Below are positions 56,290-64,000 of a DNA stretch of 64,000 nucleotides, one piece after another. Source of the stretch: Hyphomicrobium sp. GTDB lineage: Bacteria > Pseudomonadota > Alphaproteobacteria > Rhizobiales > Hyphomicrobiaceae. The position numbers were made by a program, and so were the translations under genes. Below the pieces are notes generated by a model. It saw only the letters and a list, made by a program, of their open reading frames with translations. It did not search any database and was not told the origin of the DNA. The stretch lies in NCBI GenBank assembly GCA_002928955.1, contig PERT01000010.1:1-64000 (forward strand). The letters run 5' to 3'. Position 1 is the stretch's first letter; every line of letters begins with the position of its first letter.

Positions 56290-59200
56290 TCAGAACACCG
56301 CGAAATCCCCAACCATCTCCTGGCGCACGAGCCACGGTGTCTGGCTGCCGTTGGTCACTCTCGTCACGACGTCCTTCAGTCCGCGAAAGATCTCGCTCAC
56401 CTCGAGCACGCCGTTCCGGTTGAGGTCCTGCTCGTCTCGACCCTGCGTTATGAGCTTTGCCAGACCCTGCGTGAAGACACCGCCGCCCGCTCCGGGCAGT
56501 TCCTTGCTGAATTGACGCCCCTTGGAGGCTGCGATGATCAGCATGGGGGTGCGTGATGATTCCGAAATAGCCGCTACTGCATCATCGTTGGTGGCTTGCA
56601 ACTGGGCACCGGTCTGGCCGGAATGGCACGCATCGAGAAGCACGATGACGCGAGCATTGGCACGCCCGAGCACCGTTGCAAGGCGCGACCATTCGAGCGC
56701 TGTCCCATCCAGGTCATCTGCACGCGTCGTCGAAGTCGTCATGAAGAAGCGGCCATCAGGGGACCTGGCGCCATGTCCCGCAAAGAACAACATGAGTGTA
56801 TCGCCAGCCCCCGCTTCAGCCACTTTGGCTTCGAGAACCTGGAGTATCCGGTCCCCCGTCGCTTCGCGATCGCGCAGCAGCGAAGCCTGGACCTTCGCGT
56901 AGTAGCCGCCTTTGATGTTGTTCGATGCGCCGACAAGCGCTTCGGCATCTGTCCTGGCGAAACCGAGCCTGCTGAGGTGATCATACTCATCTACGCCGAC
57001 AGCGAGCAGATGCAGGGTGTTGACCTTGCGGGGCGGAGCGTCGAGGGGGGCGGTGACGGGAACGCTTGTCAGACCTGAGGCGTCGACCGCCACGAGCGTC
57101 AACCAGCGCGCCTGAGGCTGTCGATGAATCGCGATTGTCGACTCGAAGCTGGCCCCCGAGACAGGCACTGTGTCTGTCGGCCGACCGTCGTGATAGACGC
57201 GCAACTCCTTCAGTCCTGCGGCGGAGCTTGCTTTCACTGCGAGCTCGATCTTCGCGTCGGTCGATTGGCTCATTGCGATGTCGAGTGACGGCGGAGCGCG
57301 CAGGTTAGGCTCGGGTCGGGTTGCCGAACCACCGGCAATCGCCGCCTTGACCAGATCCGGTCTGTCCAAAACGCGCGCGAACTGCTGCAGACTGTGCAAG
57401 CCGTCGCGCCCGGCGAACTTCAGGTGGACGTAATGCGCTCCCTCGTAGCTCGACCAGAAATAGCCTTCCGGCGTGAAGAGGATGATCTCGTCGTCGATGT
57501 AGCGGCCGGACACGACGGTCTTGCCCGACGGGATTTCGTAGACGTGGAAGCGCCCATCGGTATTGAGCTGGACCAGCTGCCGACCGTCGTGCGTTCGCAG
57601 CAGGTAGCGGGTATCATGCACATCCTTGAGGCCGTACATGAATGTCGGCGGCTCGGGACGCTCGAGGTCGACAACGGCTGCGGAGCTACCGGCAGGTGCA
57701 GCAACAAGGAGCCAGCGGTCGGCATAGAGAAATGGGCGCACGCGCACGAGCTGATCCGACCTCCAGCCCAAGAACGTCTTGTGAAGGCCGTCTGCATCAT
57801 AGCTCGCGCGATCCGCCGCGGACAGATTGACGATCTTTCCCCTGCCTTTCAGGTCGCCCAGATACATCACGACCGATGACGCGTTGAGGCCTCCACGCCA
57901 CCCATATACTTGCTGCGTCACCCAGCTGATCTGGCCCTTGAAGGACCAGCGCCAAAGTCCGTTGGCACCACCTTGGTGCACGGGCTCTTCCGTGAGCCGA
58001 AAGCGGACGAGCCGATTGCTGCGGTCGCTGTCGTCTGGCCACTCATGATAGGTGGTGTCCTCCTCAGGCGCCGCGATCGCGGTGAGTGCTATCGGCACTT
58101 CGCGCGCAAGGGCCACTTGAAGCTCAGACGCCGGTCTGGTGAATTTCGCAACATGGTCCCAACTGACAAAGTTCGCTTGCCTGTTGAACGTGCTCGACGC
58201 GACAAAGTTCTCGATTGGGATTTGCCCGGTGACACCTCTGCAATTCTGGTCCACGCATATGCCAAACTCGCTCAACCGCTCGGCAAAGCGGGACAACTCA
58301 GTGTCGCCCATGAGAGGAAGCGATGCCGAAGCGGTCCGGGAGCGCCAATCGGCGGAAGCCAAAGCCATTCTCTGCGATTCGTCGAAACCAGCGACCGGAG
58401 GAGTGGTGCCGCCATGACGCACCAAGCGTGAACTCGGCAGTATGGCGCCCTTAAACCGACTCTCTGCGCCGGCGACGCCAAACTCGATGTCCTCATCGAT
58501 ATGGCTGAGGCGGATAGGGCCGTCCGCGTGCCATCCCTTGAAGCCGTCGAAATTAGATATGCCGAGCGCCAATAATGCACGCCGCACATCATAGGCCTGG
58601 GGCCACTTCCCCTCACCGAGCCGGATAGAGTCAGCCTGCGGTCTTTTCCCTGAGGCAAGATCGAAAATCTTGAAACCGCCAATTGTATTGTAGACCAGCA
58701 CCAAAGCTTGGCTCGGAAATATGCTGATCGGGTGGTGCGCCCAAGGATATCCTTTGACAATGGACGTAGTGATCCGTCCGGCTTGCCATGTTGTCTCCGC
58801 GTCCGCGGTCACTGATGGCATTGGATCAACCAATGTCGTAGCGACGGAAACATTGTCTGATGTGGCTCCAGTGATCAATACGCCATCGTGCATTGCCCAG
58901 CCAATAGAAGACCCAGTGGCTCCCGAGAGGTCAACCTGGGTTCGACACAAGACATCGAATATTTCTAGCGCGGAGGTACTGTACGCGCCAACGAACCTCG
59001 CCTCGGGCGAAAAGTTCGGCTCGACACCCACGCGATCCGCGATCTTGACGCCGGTCGCGATATCGAACACGCGGTAGCTGCCCGGGAATACCTCGAGACG
59101 GTAGCGCCCGTTGTTCGAGATGATCGTGCGCTCCGGTTTCTCCAGCGTATAGAAATCCTGCATCACGATCTCGGGGGCGCCGGCCTCGACGGAGACCTCC

Positions 59201-60264
59201 GGAAGCTGACCAGACGTCACCACGGTCTCGCCGCACGACGACTTCGCGATCAGTGCGTGCGCGATGCGGAAGGGGCCGGCCTGGTACACCTTGACCGCCA
59301 ACTCGTCGGACCGGGGCGCCGTCTCCGAGGTCAACGGAAGCACGACGCGCAACTTGTCCAGGCCGTACGTGAGGCCGGCTGGTGCTGGCGCTCTGGGCGG
59401 GAGGGGCAGGAGATACTTGCCGCTGAAACGAACCCATTCTGGCATCGTCAGCACGAGATGCAGCGATGTATCCCTCGGGAGGTTCCAGTCGCCCCTGCGC
59501 CAGGCAATCGGGATCGGCTGTCCGGCCTTTGCGGCTCCCTGATGTCGGAGCGTGACTGAAACCGCGCGCGCCGCGCGCGCCAGTATCGCAGCGTCCGAGC
59601 TGCATTCGGCCGCGGATTTGACCGCCGGGGTAGGCATGATCGGGGCGGGCCCGAGTGTATTCTCCAGCTCGGCAATCCGATCCTTCATCGCGGTCGAAAT
59701 GCAGTCGCCGTCGGAGCCGCAACCGTTGCGCTTGGCGACCCAGGCGCGCTGCGCAGTCTTGAGTTCGTCGGCGCCCTGCGCGCCGACGCGCTTGAGAGCG
59801 TCAGCGTACGCAGCCACCAACTCCAGATCGTACTCTGCGAGCCTCTTGTCGCCGCAGATGGCCTTCTCGACATCCTTGCTGCGCTCCGTGCAGGTGAAGC
59901 TGGGCTTGAACAGCGACCATGAAGGCATCCGCGGGCGCATCTCGCCGTGCTTGCGGCCGAGTGCCAGTCGGCGCTCGGACATGACCGTGAGCAGGCAGCC
60001 GATGTCATCTCTGCACGCGTTTCTCCTCTGCAGCCACGCGCGCTGCTCGCTGCGCAGCTGGCTCTTCTCCGCTTCGGATGCGACGCTCAGAATCTCGCCG
60101 AAATCCTTCGCGATCGCCGCATCTGCGTCCCCGAGATTGACGACGCGGCAGATTGTCAGCTCGGCGGGCAGACGGGCCGTGCCGCAATCGAAGCTGGGAT
60201 TGGCACCGGCCGGCGCAGCAACGGCGAGCGCGAGCATCCATGCCAGGGGCCACATCAACCGCAT
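56290..60264 (-). CDS. Giant exported caspase with two LprI-like domains (caspase D)
   Basis: This 1324-aa protein has a signal peptide (to PAGAN), then two LprI/DUF1311-like repeats (about 22-105: FDCGTARLPAELTICRVVNL and QRAWLQRRNACRDDIGC; about 118-205: FTCTERSKDVEKAICGD and QRAWVAKRNGCGSDGDC). The shared chassis follows: beta-sandwich, propeller (NGRYRLEVFPGSYRVFDI, NFSPEARFVGAYS), pre-caspase module (GRYIDDEIILFTPEGYFWSS), Ig-like segment, and caspase domain with His1164 in FFAGHG and Cys1213 in LLDACHSG. The EF-hand loop DLNRNGVLEVSE lies at about 1280-1291, and the tail is TPWLVRQEMVGDFAVF. AGGAG lies eight bases before the chosen ATG. It starts 82 bp after the CHAT2 stop. Confidence 0.9.
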   Translation of the reverse strand: MRLMWPLAWMLALAVAAPAGANPSFDCGTARLPAELTICRVVNLGDADAAIAKDFGEILSVASEAEKSQLRSEQRAWLQRRNACRDDIGCLLTVMSERRLALGRKHGEMRPRMPSWSLFKPSFTCTERSKDVEKAICGDKRLAEYDLELVAAYADALKRVGAQGADELKTAQRAWVAKRNGCGSDGDCISTAMKDRIAELENTLGPAPIMPTPAVKSAAECSSDAAILARAARAVSVTLRHQGAAKAGQPIPIAWRRGDWNLPRDTSLHLVLTMPEWVRFSGKYLLPLPPRAPAPAGLTYGLDKLRVVLPLTSETAPRSDELAVKVYQAGPFRIAHALIAKSSCGETVVTSGQLPEVSVEAGAPEIVMQDFYTLEKPERTIISNNGRYRLEVFPGSYRVFDIATGVKIADRVGVEPNFSPEARFVGAYSTSALEIFDVLCRTQVDLSGATGSSIGWAMHDGVLITGATSDNVSVATTLVDPMPSVTADAETTWQAGRITTSIVKGYPWAHHPISIFPSQALVLVYNTIGGFKIFDLASGKRPQADSIRLGEGKWPQAYDVRRALLALGISNFDGFKGWHADGPIRLSHIDEDIEFGVAGAESRFKGAILPSSRLVRHGGTTPPVAGFDESQRMALASADWRSRTASASLPLMGDTELSRFAERLSEFGICVDQNCRGVTGQIPIENFVASSTFNRQANFVSWDHVAKFTRPASELQVALAREVPIALTAIAAPEEDTTYHEWPDDSDRSNRLVRFRLTEEPVHQGGANGLWRWSFKGQISWVTQQVYGWRGGLNASSVVMYLGDLKGRGKIVNLSAADRASYDADGLHKTFLGWRSDQLVRVRPFLYADRWLLVAAPAGSSAAVVDLERPEPPTFMYGLKDVHDTRYLLRTHDGRQLVQLNTDGRFHVYEIPSGKTVVSGRYIDDEIILFTPEGYFWSSYEGAHYVHLKFAGRDGLHSLQQFARVLDRPDLVKAAIAGGSATRPEPNLRAPPSLDIAMSQSTDAKIELAVKASSAAGLKELRVYHDGRPTDTVPVSGASFESTIAIHRQPQARWLTLVAVDASGLTSVPVTAPLDAPPRKVNTLHLLAVGVDEYDHLSRLGFARTDAEALVGASNNIKGGYYAKVQASLLRDREATGDRILQVLEAKVAEAGAGDTLMLFFAGHGARSPDGRFFMTTSTTRADDLDGTALEWSRLATVLGRANARVIVLLDACHSGQTGAQLQATNDDAVAAISESSRTPMLIIAASKGRQFSKELPGAGGGVFTQGLAKLITQGRDEQDLNRNGVLEVSEIFRGLKDVVTRVTNGSQTPWLVRQEMVGDFAVF
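56392..56427 (-). other. EF-hand calcium-binding loop in caspase D
   Basis: D-L-N-R-N-G-V-L-E-V-S-E matches the EF-hand loop, with Leu in place of Ile at position 8. The position within the caspase domain is the same as in B and C. Confidence 0.72.
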
Positions 60265-60346
60265 TGAGGAACTCCTAACGGTCACAGCTCAATGTCTACT
60301 CGAAGCTCGCTCGATCAATCCCCCGAGCGGCAGTCAGCGCCTCGGA

Positions 60347-63300
60347 TCAGCCAGCCCCTCCCTCCCCCACCACCACGAATGGCGCCCATACAGAAGGGTG
60401 CGCGGCCCAGGGGCGATCCTTGTTGTTGATCAGCGCCACCATCGCGCGGCGGAAGGCCTCCGCGCGGCCGATCTTGGGCTCGCGCTTCAGCTCCACGAAG
60501 GTCGTGCTGGTCAGCATTGTCGCCGCGTACGAGTTGACCGGCCAGTGGGAAACGAGCAGCGCCCGCGCTCCAGCATAGAAGAACGCCTTAGCGAGACCCG
60601 AAAGAGCTTCCGCGCCGGGCTTGTCCGCGCCTGCTGTATTGCACGCGCTCATCACCACCCAGTCGGCATCGAGCTTCAGGCCCGCCACCTCAGATGCGGT
60701 GAGCAATCCATCATCAGTCTCGCTCGCCGTCTGAGGCGGCGTCATGACGAGCGCGGGCTCGGCGCGACCGTTGGCAAGCTGTTCCGTCTCGCCAGCAAGC
60801 AGCCCGTGCGTTGCGAAGTGGACAATGCGGTAATTCTGGAGTTTCAAACTCTTGATGGTGGTTTCTGTCATCGCGGGGCCGAGCACGATACTGTCAGACT
60901 TCGCGCCGAGGCTTCGGGCCACACACTTGAGCTCATGGGCCGTGTCAGGCAGCGGACAAAGCGTACGGACGGCGGTAACATCAGCCTGCCCATCGCGGAA
61001 CAGTCCCTGCAAGCTGGCCAACACCGTGTTGACGCGGTCACCAAAACTCGGAGCCGTTGAAACCTTGGTCTCTTGTTCCGGACATTTGTCTGGAACGACG
61101 ATTTTGCCACAACCTGGGTGCCCGTCGAGCACCGGATTCCCAAAGCCGATGAATGGCTCCCCTGCCATTGAAGTCTTGGCGTTGCGGCGAAGCGCGGCCA
61201 GACTCGATACGGAAGGCAGCACCGTAATCGCATGCCTGCTCGCGAGCCACTGCGCGCCAGCACCGCCGGCGTCTCCTGCGGGATCGGCAGTCACCAACAC
61301 CTGGAATGGCAAGATGTTCAGAGCTCGAGTTGGGACGATTAACAGCTGCTTATTGCGAACGAGGTCCTCGATACTACCGAACAACGCCTTGTAGAGATCG
61401 TATGACGCGCCGACATCAAAGGGGAGCGGCTCGTTCTGAGCTAACCCATCAGGGCGCAAGCTGACACATGAAGGTTTGCGGCCCTTCCAGCGCTGAGTTT
61501 CGTCGGACCAGTGCCACCCGGTCTGGCGATCAAGACCGCATCTAAGACTATCTACTTTCTCATCGAGCGCCCCGCCGCCGATTTCCAGCTTCACGAGGCG
61601 ACTTTCACTGTGCGTGATGACCCATAGCAGCGATGCCTCCCGCTGGCCTAGTTCGCTTCCAGCGTCGGCGATCACGACCATAGCTTCATTACTTCCCAAT
61701 AGCTCACCAACTTCTGCTATTGAGAGCGCCTTGGTCGAGGCCGCTTCGACATACGATGGATATTCGGTCGCAATACGTCCATTGAGTTGAAGTAGCTTAG
61801 CAATTAAATTAGAACTTGGATTATCTTGCAGACTGGCCTCCTTCAAGAGCGACTCTCGCGAACGGACGAGGCTTTCCAGAGTCGCATCTGCTGATGACAT
61901 GCGAGCGACCATCTTTTGGATCGCACGCTGCGCCTCAGTGTTGGCCATGAATTGAGCGAAGCGGAATGCCTGTTCACTATGAAGGCCCGCTTTATCCGGC
62001 TCACTGATAGCCATCTGAAATTGGGATAGCATGGCCAAACGCAGCAATTGCGAACTTGCACCACGGCCCTCAAAGAGCGATTGCTTCAGATCAGCTTCGT
62101 TTCGGTGGAGTGCTCCAGTCAAGGGTGACACCGCTCGATCGAGAAGTTCGGCAGCCTCGCGCGCATTGCCAGACTGCAAGGAGGCACGCGAAAAACCGCT
62201 AACTAGTTCAATATATCTTTCATATTCTTCCCGAAAACCGCGTGATCGAATAGATTCCACTTGTGCTAGCCCGGCACGATACTGGCTGAGGGCGACTTCA
62301 GGGTGCCCCATGTCCAATTTAAGGTTGGCTTCTTCGATGTTAACAGGATCTATCTGACTGGCTCTCTGAAATCTCTCTGAATTTTCTTGCCAACACTTGG
62401 CTGCTGCTTTAGCCGCCTGAAGCATCAGCTCTGCCTCTTCGAATTTGCGCCCACTTCTAAGCCATTTGACTTCGACGAGACTCAAAGCCATCTCAGCATG
62501 GCAGTATGCACGCCTATCGAAAGGGTTTGGGGCCGGGCGAAACGCGGCTACAGTTCTTCTTGTAGCAACTAAGAACTCTTGCACGGCCTTGTCCTCACCC
62601 TTCCGCAGGAGTTCATCGCCTAAGAACTCGATGAACTCGTAGAAAGGCGTGCGGGTTCCCAGCGTAACGAAGCGCCCCAAATCCAATAGCTCCTTCAACG
62701 CCTCGTCGTGACGTCCAACCGTTCTGAGAAGCTTTGCACGAACTAGTCTAACATGCGCCTCCCATTCCCGTGTTAGTTGCCTCTCGTCTAGCAGGCCCTT
62801 TAGTAGTAGCTCAGCCCCGGCGTAATCTCCGGACCGGACATATGCCTGCGCGCGGGCGGTCTGCCAGTAAACAAATGATCTAAGTTCAAATTTACCGGTG
62901 TGACCGTCGGTACTGCGCAACCTGCCTAGCTCTGTCAGGTTCGCCTTAGTGCGTTCACTCTCGGCATATTTTCCTTGGGCCTCTTGGACTTCCGAAAGAA
63001 GTTGAAGGCGACCTGCAGTCTTGTCGAGTTTGTCCCAGTCGACCTTGCGAGCACCGACCGCTCGAAGCTCATCAATTGAAATATTTAAAGCAGACAGTGC
63101 TTGCTCTGCCTCGCCAAAATTGCCTAGAGCAGCCTGCGCTTCAGCAATACCAAACTTCGCAATTTGATATTCGAAATTCTTGGCACCGTCTCCGGTGGGC
63201 GGCAGCCCTGAAAAGTATATTGTCCTAACTAGTTCCTCCAAGCGCTGAGCCTTTGCGAGCGCGAGAGAAGGATCAGGATATGCCTTGTGAACGATATCCC

Positions 63301-63925
63301 ACGCGCGATTTGCAGGAGAGCTGTCACGGACGGCAATTCTTAACTCGCGAATTTCGCGAAGGCCATCCTGAAACGCAACCTCTGACATAGCCGCAAGTGC
63401 GTTGTTGGTCTGCCCCGTTAAGATCTGGTGTAATCTTCTCAGGCAGCCGAGATAGTCGTATATAGAGTTCTGATGCCACCTCGGCAGTTCACCAAAATTT
63501 TGCCTTGTTAGCGGATGAGCGTCGCGGCTTAGACTGGCCGCAATTATAGGCTGAATAATTTTGGCGTATTCAACAGTCGTTACGTTCGGCGGCAGTGCGT
63601 CACCACTGAGACCAGCGCAAAGTCCGATTGTAGAGGTGGCTATTACCTCGGATTCAAGCAGCCCCGGAGCTGCGAAAACAAGCTTTGCTCTCAAACGGCC
63701 CGCCGTCTGGATAAGCTTGTACCGTGGAATGTCTGCCTGCAATATACTTGGCCGGGATAGCGCAGAATCGGCTTCTGAGAGGAGTATTTCTAGTTTCCGA
63801 CTCTCCTCGTCCGCTTGAGCAGAATCGATCGAGGGCAGAAACAAAAGGGCGCATGCAAGCAGTTGCGTTCCAACATGCATATCCGAAAGGATCCAACGGA
63901 TGAAAGCCACAGTTCGACTTGCCAT
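60347..63925 (-). CDS. TPR-CHAT protease, exported (CHAT2)
   Basis: This 1192-aa protein has a signal peptide (either from the first ATG or from MHVGTQLLACALLFLP, ending SAQA), a helical TPR-type region (about 45-780, for example AEQALSALNISIDELRAVGA and AGAELLLKGLLDERQ), and a C-terminal CHAT domain with catalytic His1040 in HFATHG and Cys1095 in MSACNTA, then GAEALSGLAKAFFYAGARAL. It is most upstream in the cluster and probably heads the operon; GAGG precedes the ATG. The segment coding the N-terminal two thirds (about 61.6-63.9 kb) is clearly richer in A+T than the CHAT-coding 3' end, suggesting a mosaic or recent origin. CHAT1 shares the same layout. Confidence 0.88.
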   Translation of the reverse strand: MASRTVAFIRWILSDMHVGTQLLACALLFLPSIDSAQADEESRKLEILLSEADSALSRPSILQADIPRYKLIQTAGRLRAKLVFAAPGLLESEVIATSTIGLCAGLSGDALPPNVTTVEYAKIIQPIIAASLSRDAHPLTRQNFGELPRWHQNSIYDYLGCLRRLHQILTGQTNNALAAMSEVAFQDGLREIRELRIAVRDSSPANRAWDIVHKAYPDPSLALAKAQRLEELVRTIYFSGLPPTGDGAKNFEYQIAKFGIAEAQAALGNFGEAEQALSALNISIDELRAVGARKVDWDKLDKTAGRLQLLSEVQEAQGKYAESERTKANLTELGRLRSTDGHTGKFELRSFVYWQTARAQAYVRSGDYAGAELLLKGLLDERQLTREWEAHVRLVRAKLLRTVGRHDEALKELLDLGRFVTLGTRTPFYEFIEFLGDELLRKGEDKAVQEFLVATRRTVAAFRPAPNPFDRRAYCHAEMALSLVEVKWLRSGRKFEEAELMLQAAKAAAKCWQENSERFQRASQIDPVNIEEANLKLDMGHPEVALSQYRAGLAQVESIRSRGFREEYERYIELVSGFSRASLQSGNAREAAELLDRAVSPLTGALHRNEADLKQSLFEGRGASSQLLRLAMLSQFQMAISEPDKAGLHSEQAFRFAQFMANTEAQRAIQKMVARMSSADATLESLVRSRESLLKEASLQDNPSSNLIAKLLQLNGRIATEYPSYVEAASTKALSIAEVGELLGSNEAMVVIADAGSELGQREASLLWVITHSESRLVKLEIGGGALDEKVDSLRCGLDRQTGWHWSDETQRWKGRKPSCVSLRPDGLAQNEPLPFDVGASYDLYKALFGSIEDLVRNKQLLIVPTRALNILPFQVLVTADPAGDAGGAGAQWLASRHAITVLPSVSSLAALRRNAKTSMAGEPFIGFGNPVLDGHPGCGKIVVPDKCPEQETKVSTAPSFGDRVNTVLASLQGLFRDGQADVTAVRTLCPLPDTAHELKCVARSLGAKSDSIVLGPAMTETTIKSLKLQNYRIVHFATHGLLAGETEQLANGRAEPALVMTPPQTASETDDGLLTASEVAGLKLDADWVVMSACNTAGADKPGAEALSGLAKAFFYAGARALLVSHWPVNSYAATMLTSTTFVELKREPKIGRAEAFRRAMVALINNKDRPWAAHPSVWAPFVVVGEGGAG

Positions 63926-64000
63926 GATTGCCTCAGCTTTCTTTCCCTCAGCGAAATGCCGGGACAGATATTTGCCTCCCCAATGCTATACAGCGCGAGC
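63926..64000 (-). promoter_or_regulatory. Upstream region of the caspase/CHAT cluster (partial)
   Basis: Only 75 bp upstream of CHAT2 are in the window. A ribosome site (GAGG) is visible before the ATG; a promoter cannot be assigned with confidence because the region is cut by the window edge. Confidence 0.25.

Noticed and set aside
42021-63925. Cytoplasmic CHAT/gasdermin or type III CRISPR-linked defence system
   Set aside because: No gasdermin-like pore protein, CRISPR effector or nucleic-acid sensor is adjacent, and all the proteases have export leaders.

Overview
The window looks like a chromosomal segment of a high-GC alphaproteobacterium of the order Hyphomicrobiales (Rhizobiales), probably near the Xanthobacteraceae/Nitrobacteraceae. 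This rests on the gene order hflX-hfq-dat-ntrX-ntrY-ntrC-ntrB-dusB-ispDF-cinA-coq10-lipA-lpdA-pdhC-pdhB-pdhA-ftsB-eno, on an N-terminal lipoyl domain on the PDH E1 beta subunit, on a fused IspDF, and on DUF992, DUF5076 and IalB proteins. I found no rRNA, tRNA, CRISPR array, prophage or intact insertion sequence.

Region 1 (about 0.7-29.4 kb) is the housekeeping block, almost all on the minus strand. It holds GTPase HflX, RNA chaperone Hfq, a D-amino acid transaminase, the nitrogen two-component systems NtrYX and NtrBC, tRNA-dihydrouridine synthase DusB, isoprenoid enzyme IspDF (plus strand), a MarR regulator, a CinA-type NMN deamidase, a COQ10/RatA-like START protein, lipoyl synthase, the pyruvate dehydrogenase genes with several small membrane, lipoprotein and DUF genes between them, FtsB and enolase. 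One gene of a different type, an exported caspase with two PAN/apple-like domains (26.3-28.0 kb), lies between ftsB and eno on the opposite strand.

Region 2 (29.7-35.1 kb) holds most of the 7-deazaguanine/queuosine pathway (queC, a YhhQ-type transporter, queE, queD, queF) plus a Uma2-family gene, a lysophospholipid acyltransferase-like gene and a DCC/DUF393 gene. The queE-to-DCC segment is bracketed by two arrays of composite palindromic repeats in opposite orientation (31.86-32.12 and 35.49-35.82 kb). One palindrome of this family recurs with 82/82 identity at the left edge of the window.

Region 3 (35.8-41.1 kb) encodes mostly exported or stress proteins: an LprI-like protein, a DUF992 protein, Dps, a peptide-type ABC transporter binding protein, an IalB-like protein and HspQ.

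Region 4 (42.0-63.9 kb) is the most unusual part. Six large minus-strand genes all encode exported clan CD cysteine proteases, in transcription order CHAT, caspase, CHAT, caspase, caspase, caspase. Three giant caspases share one chassis (beta-sandwich, beta-propeller-like region, Ig-like region, caspase) but carry different N-terminal caps, one being a pair of LprI-like domains. All four caspases of this cluster contain a canonical 12-residue EF-hand loop inside the protease domain. With the PAN caspase, the window holds seven exported clan CD proteases. I infer a periplasmic or envelope protease cascade, possibly Ca2+-responsive; nothing in the sequence proves its role.
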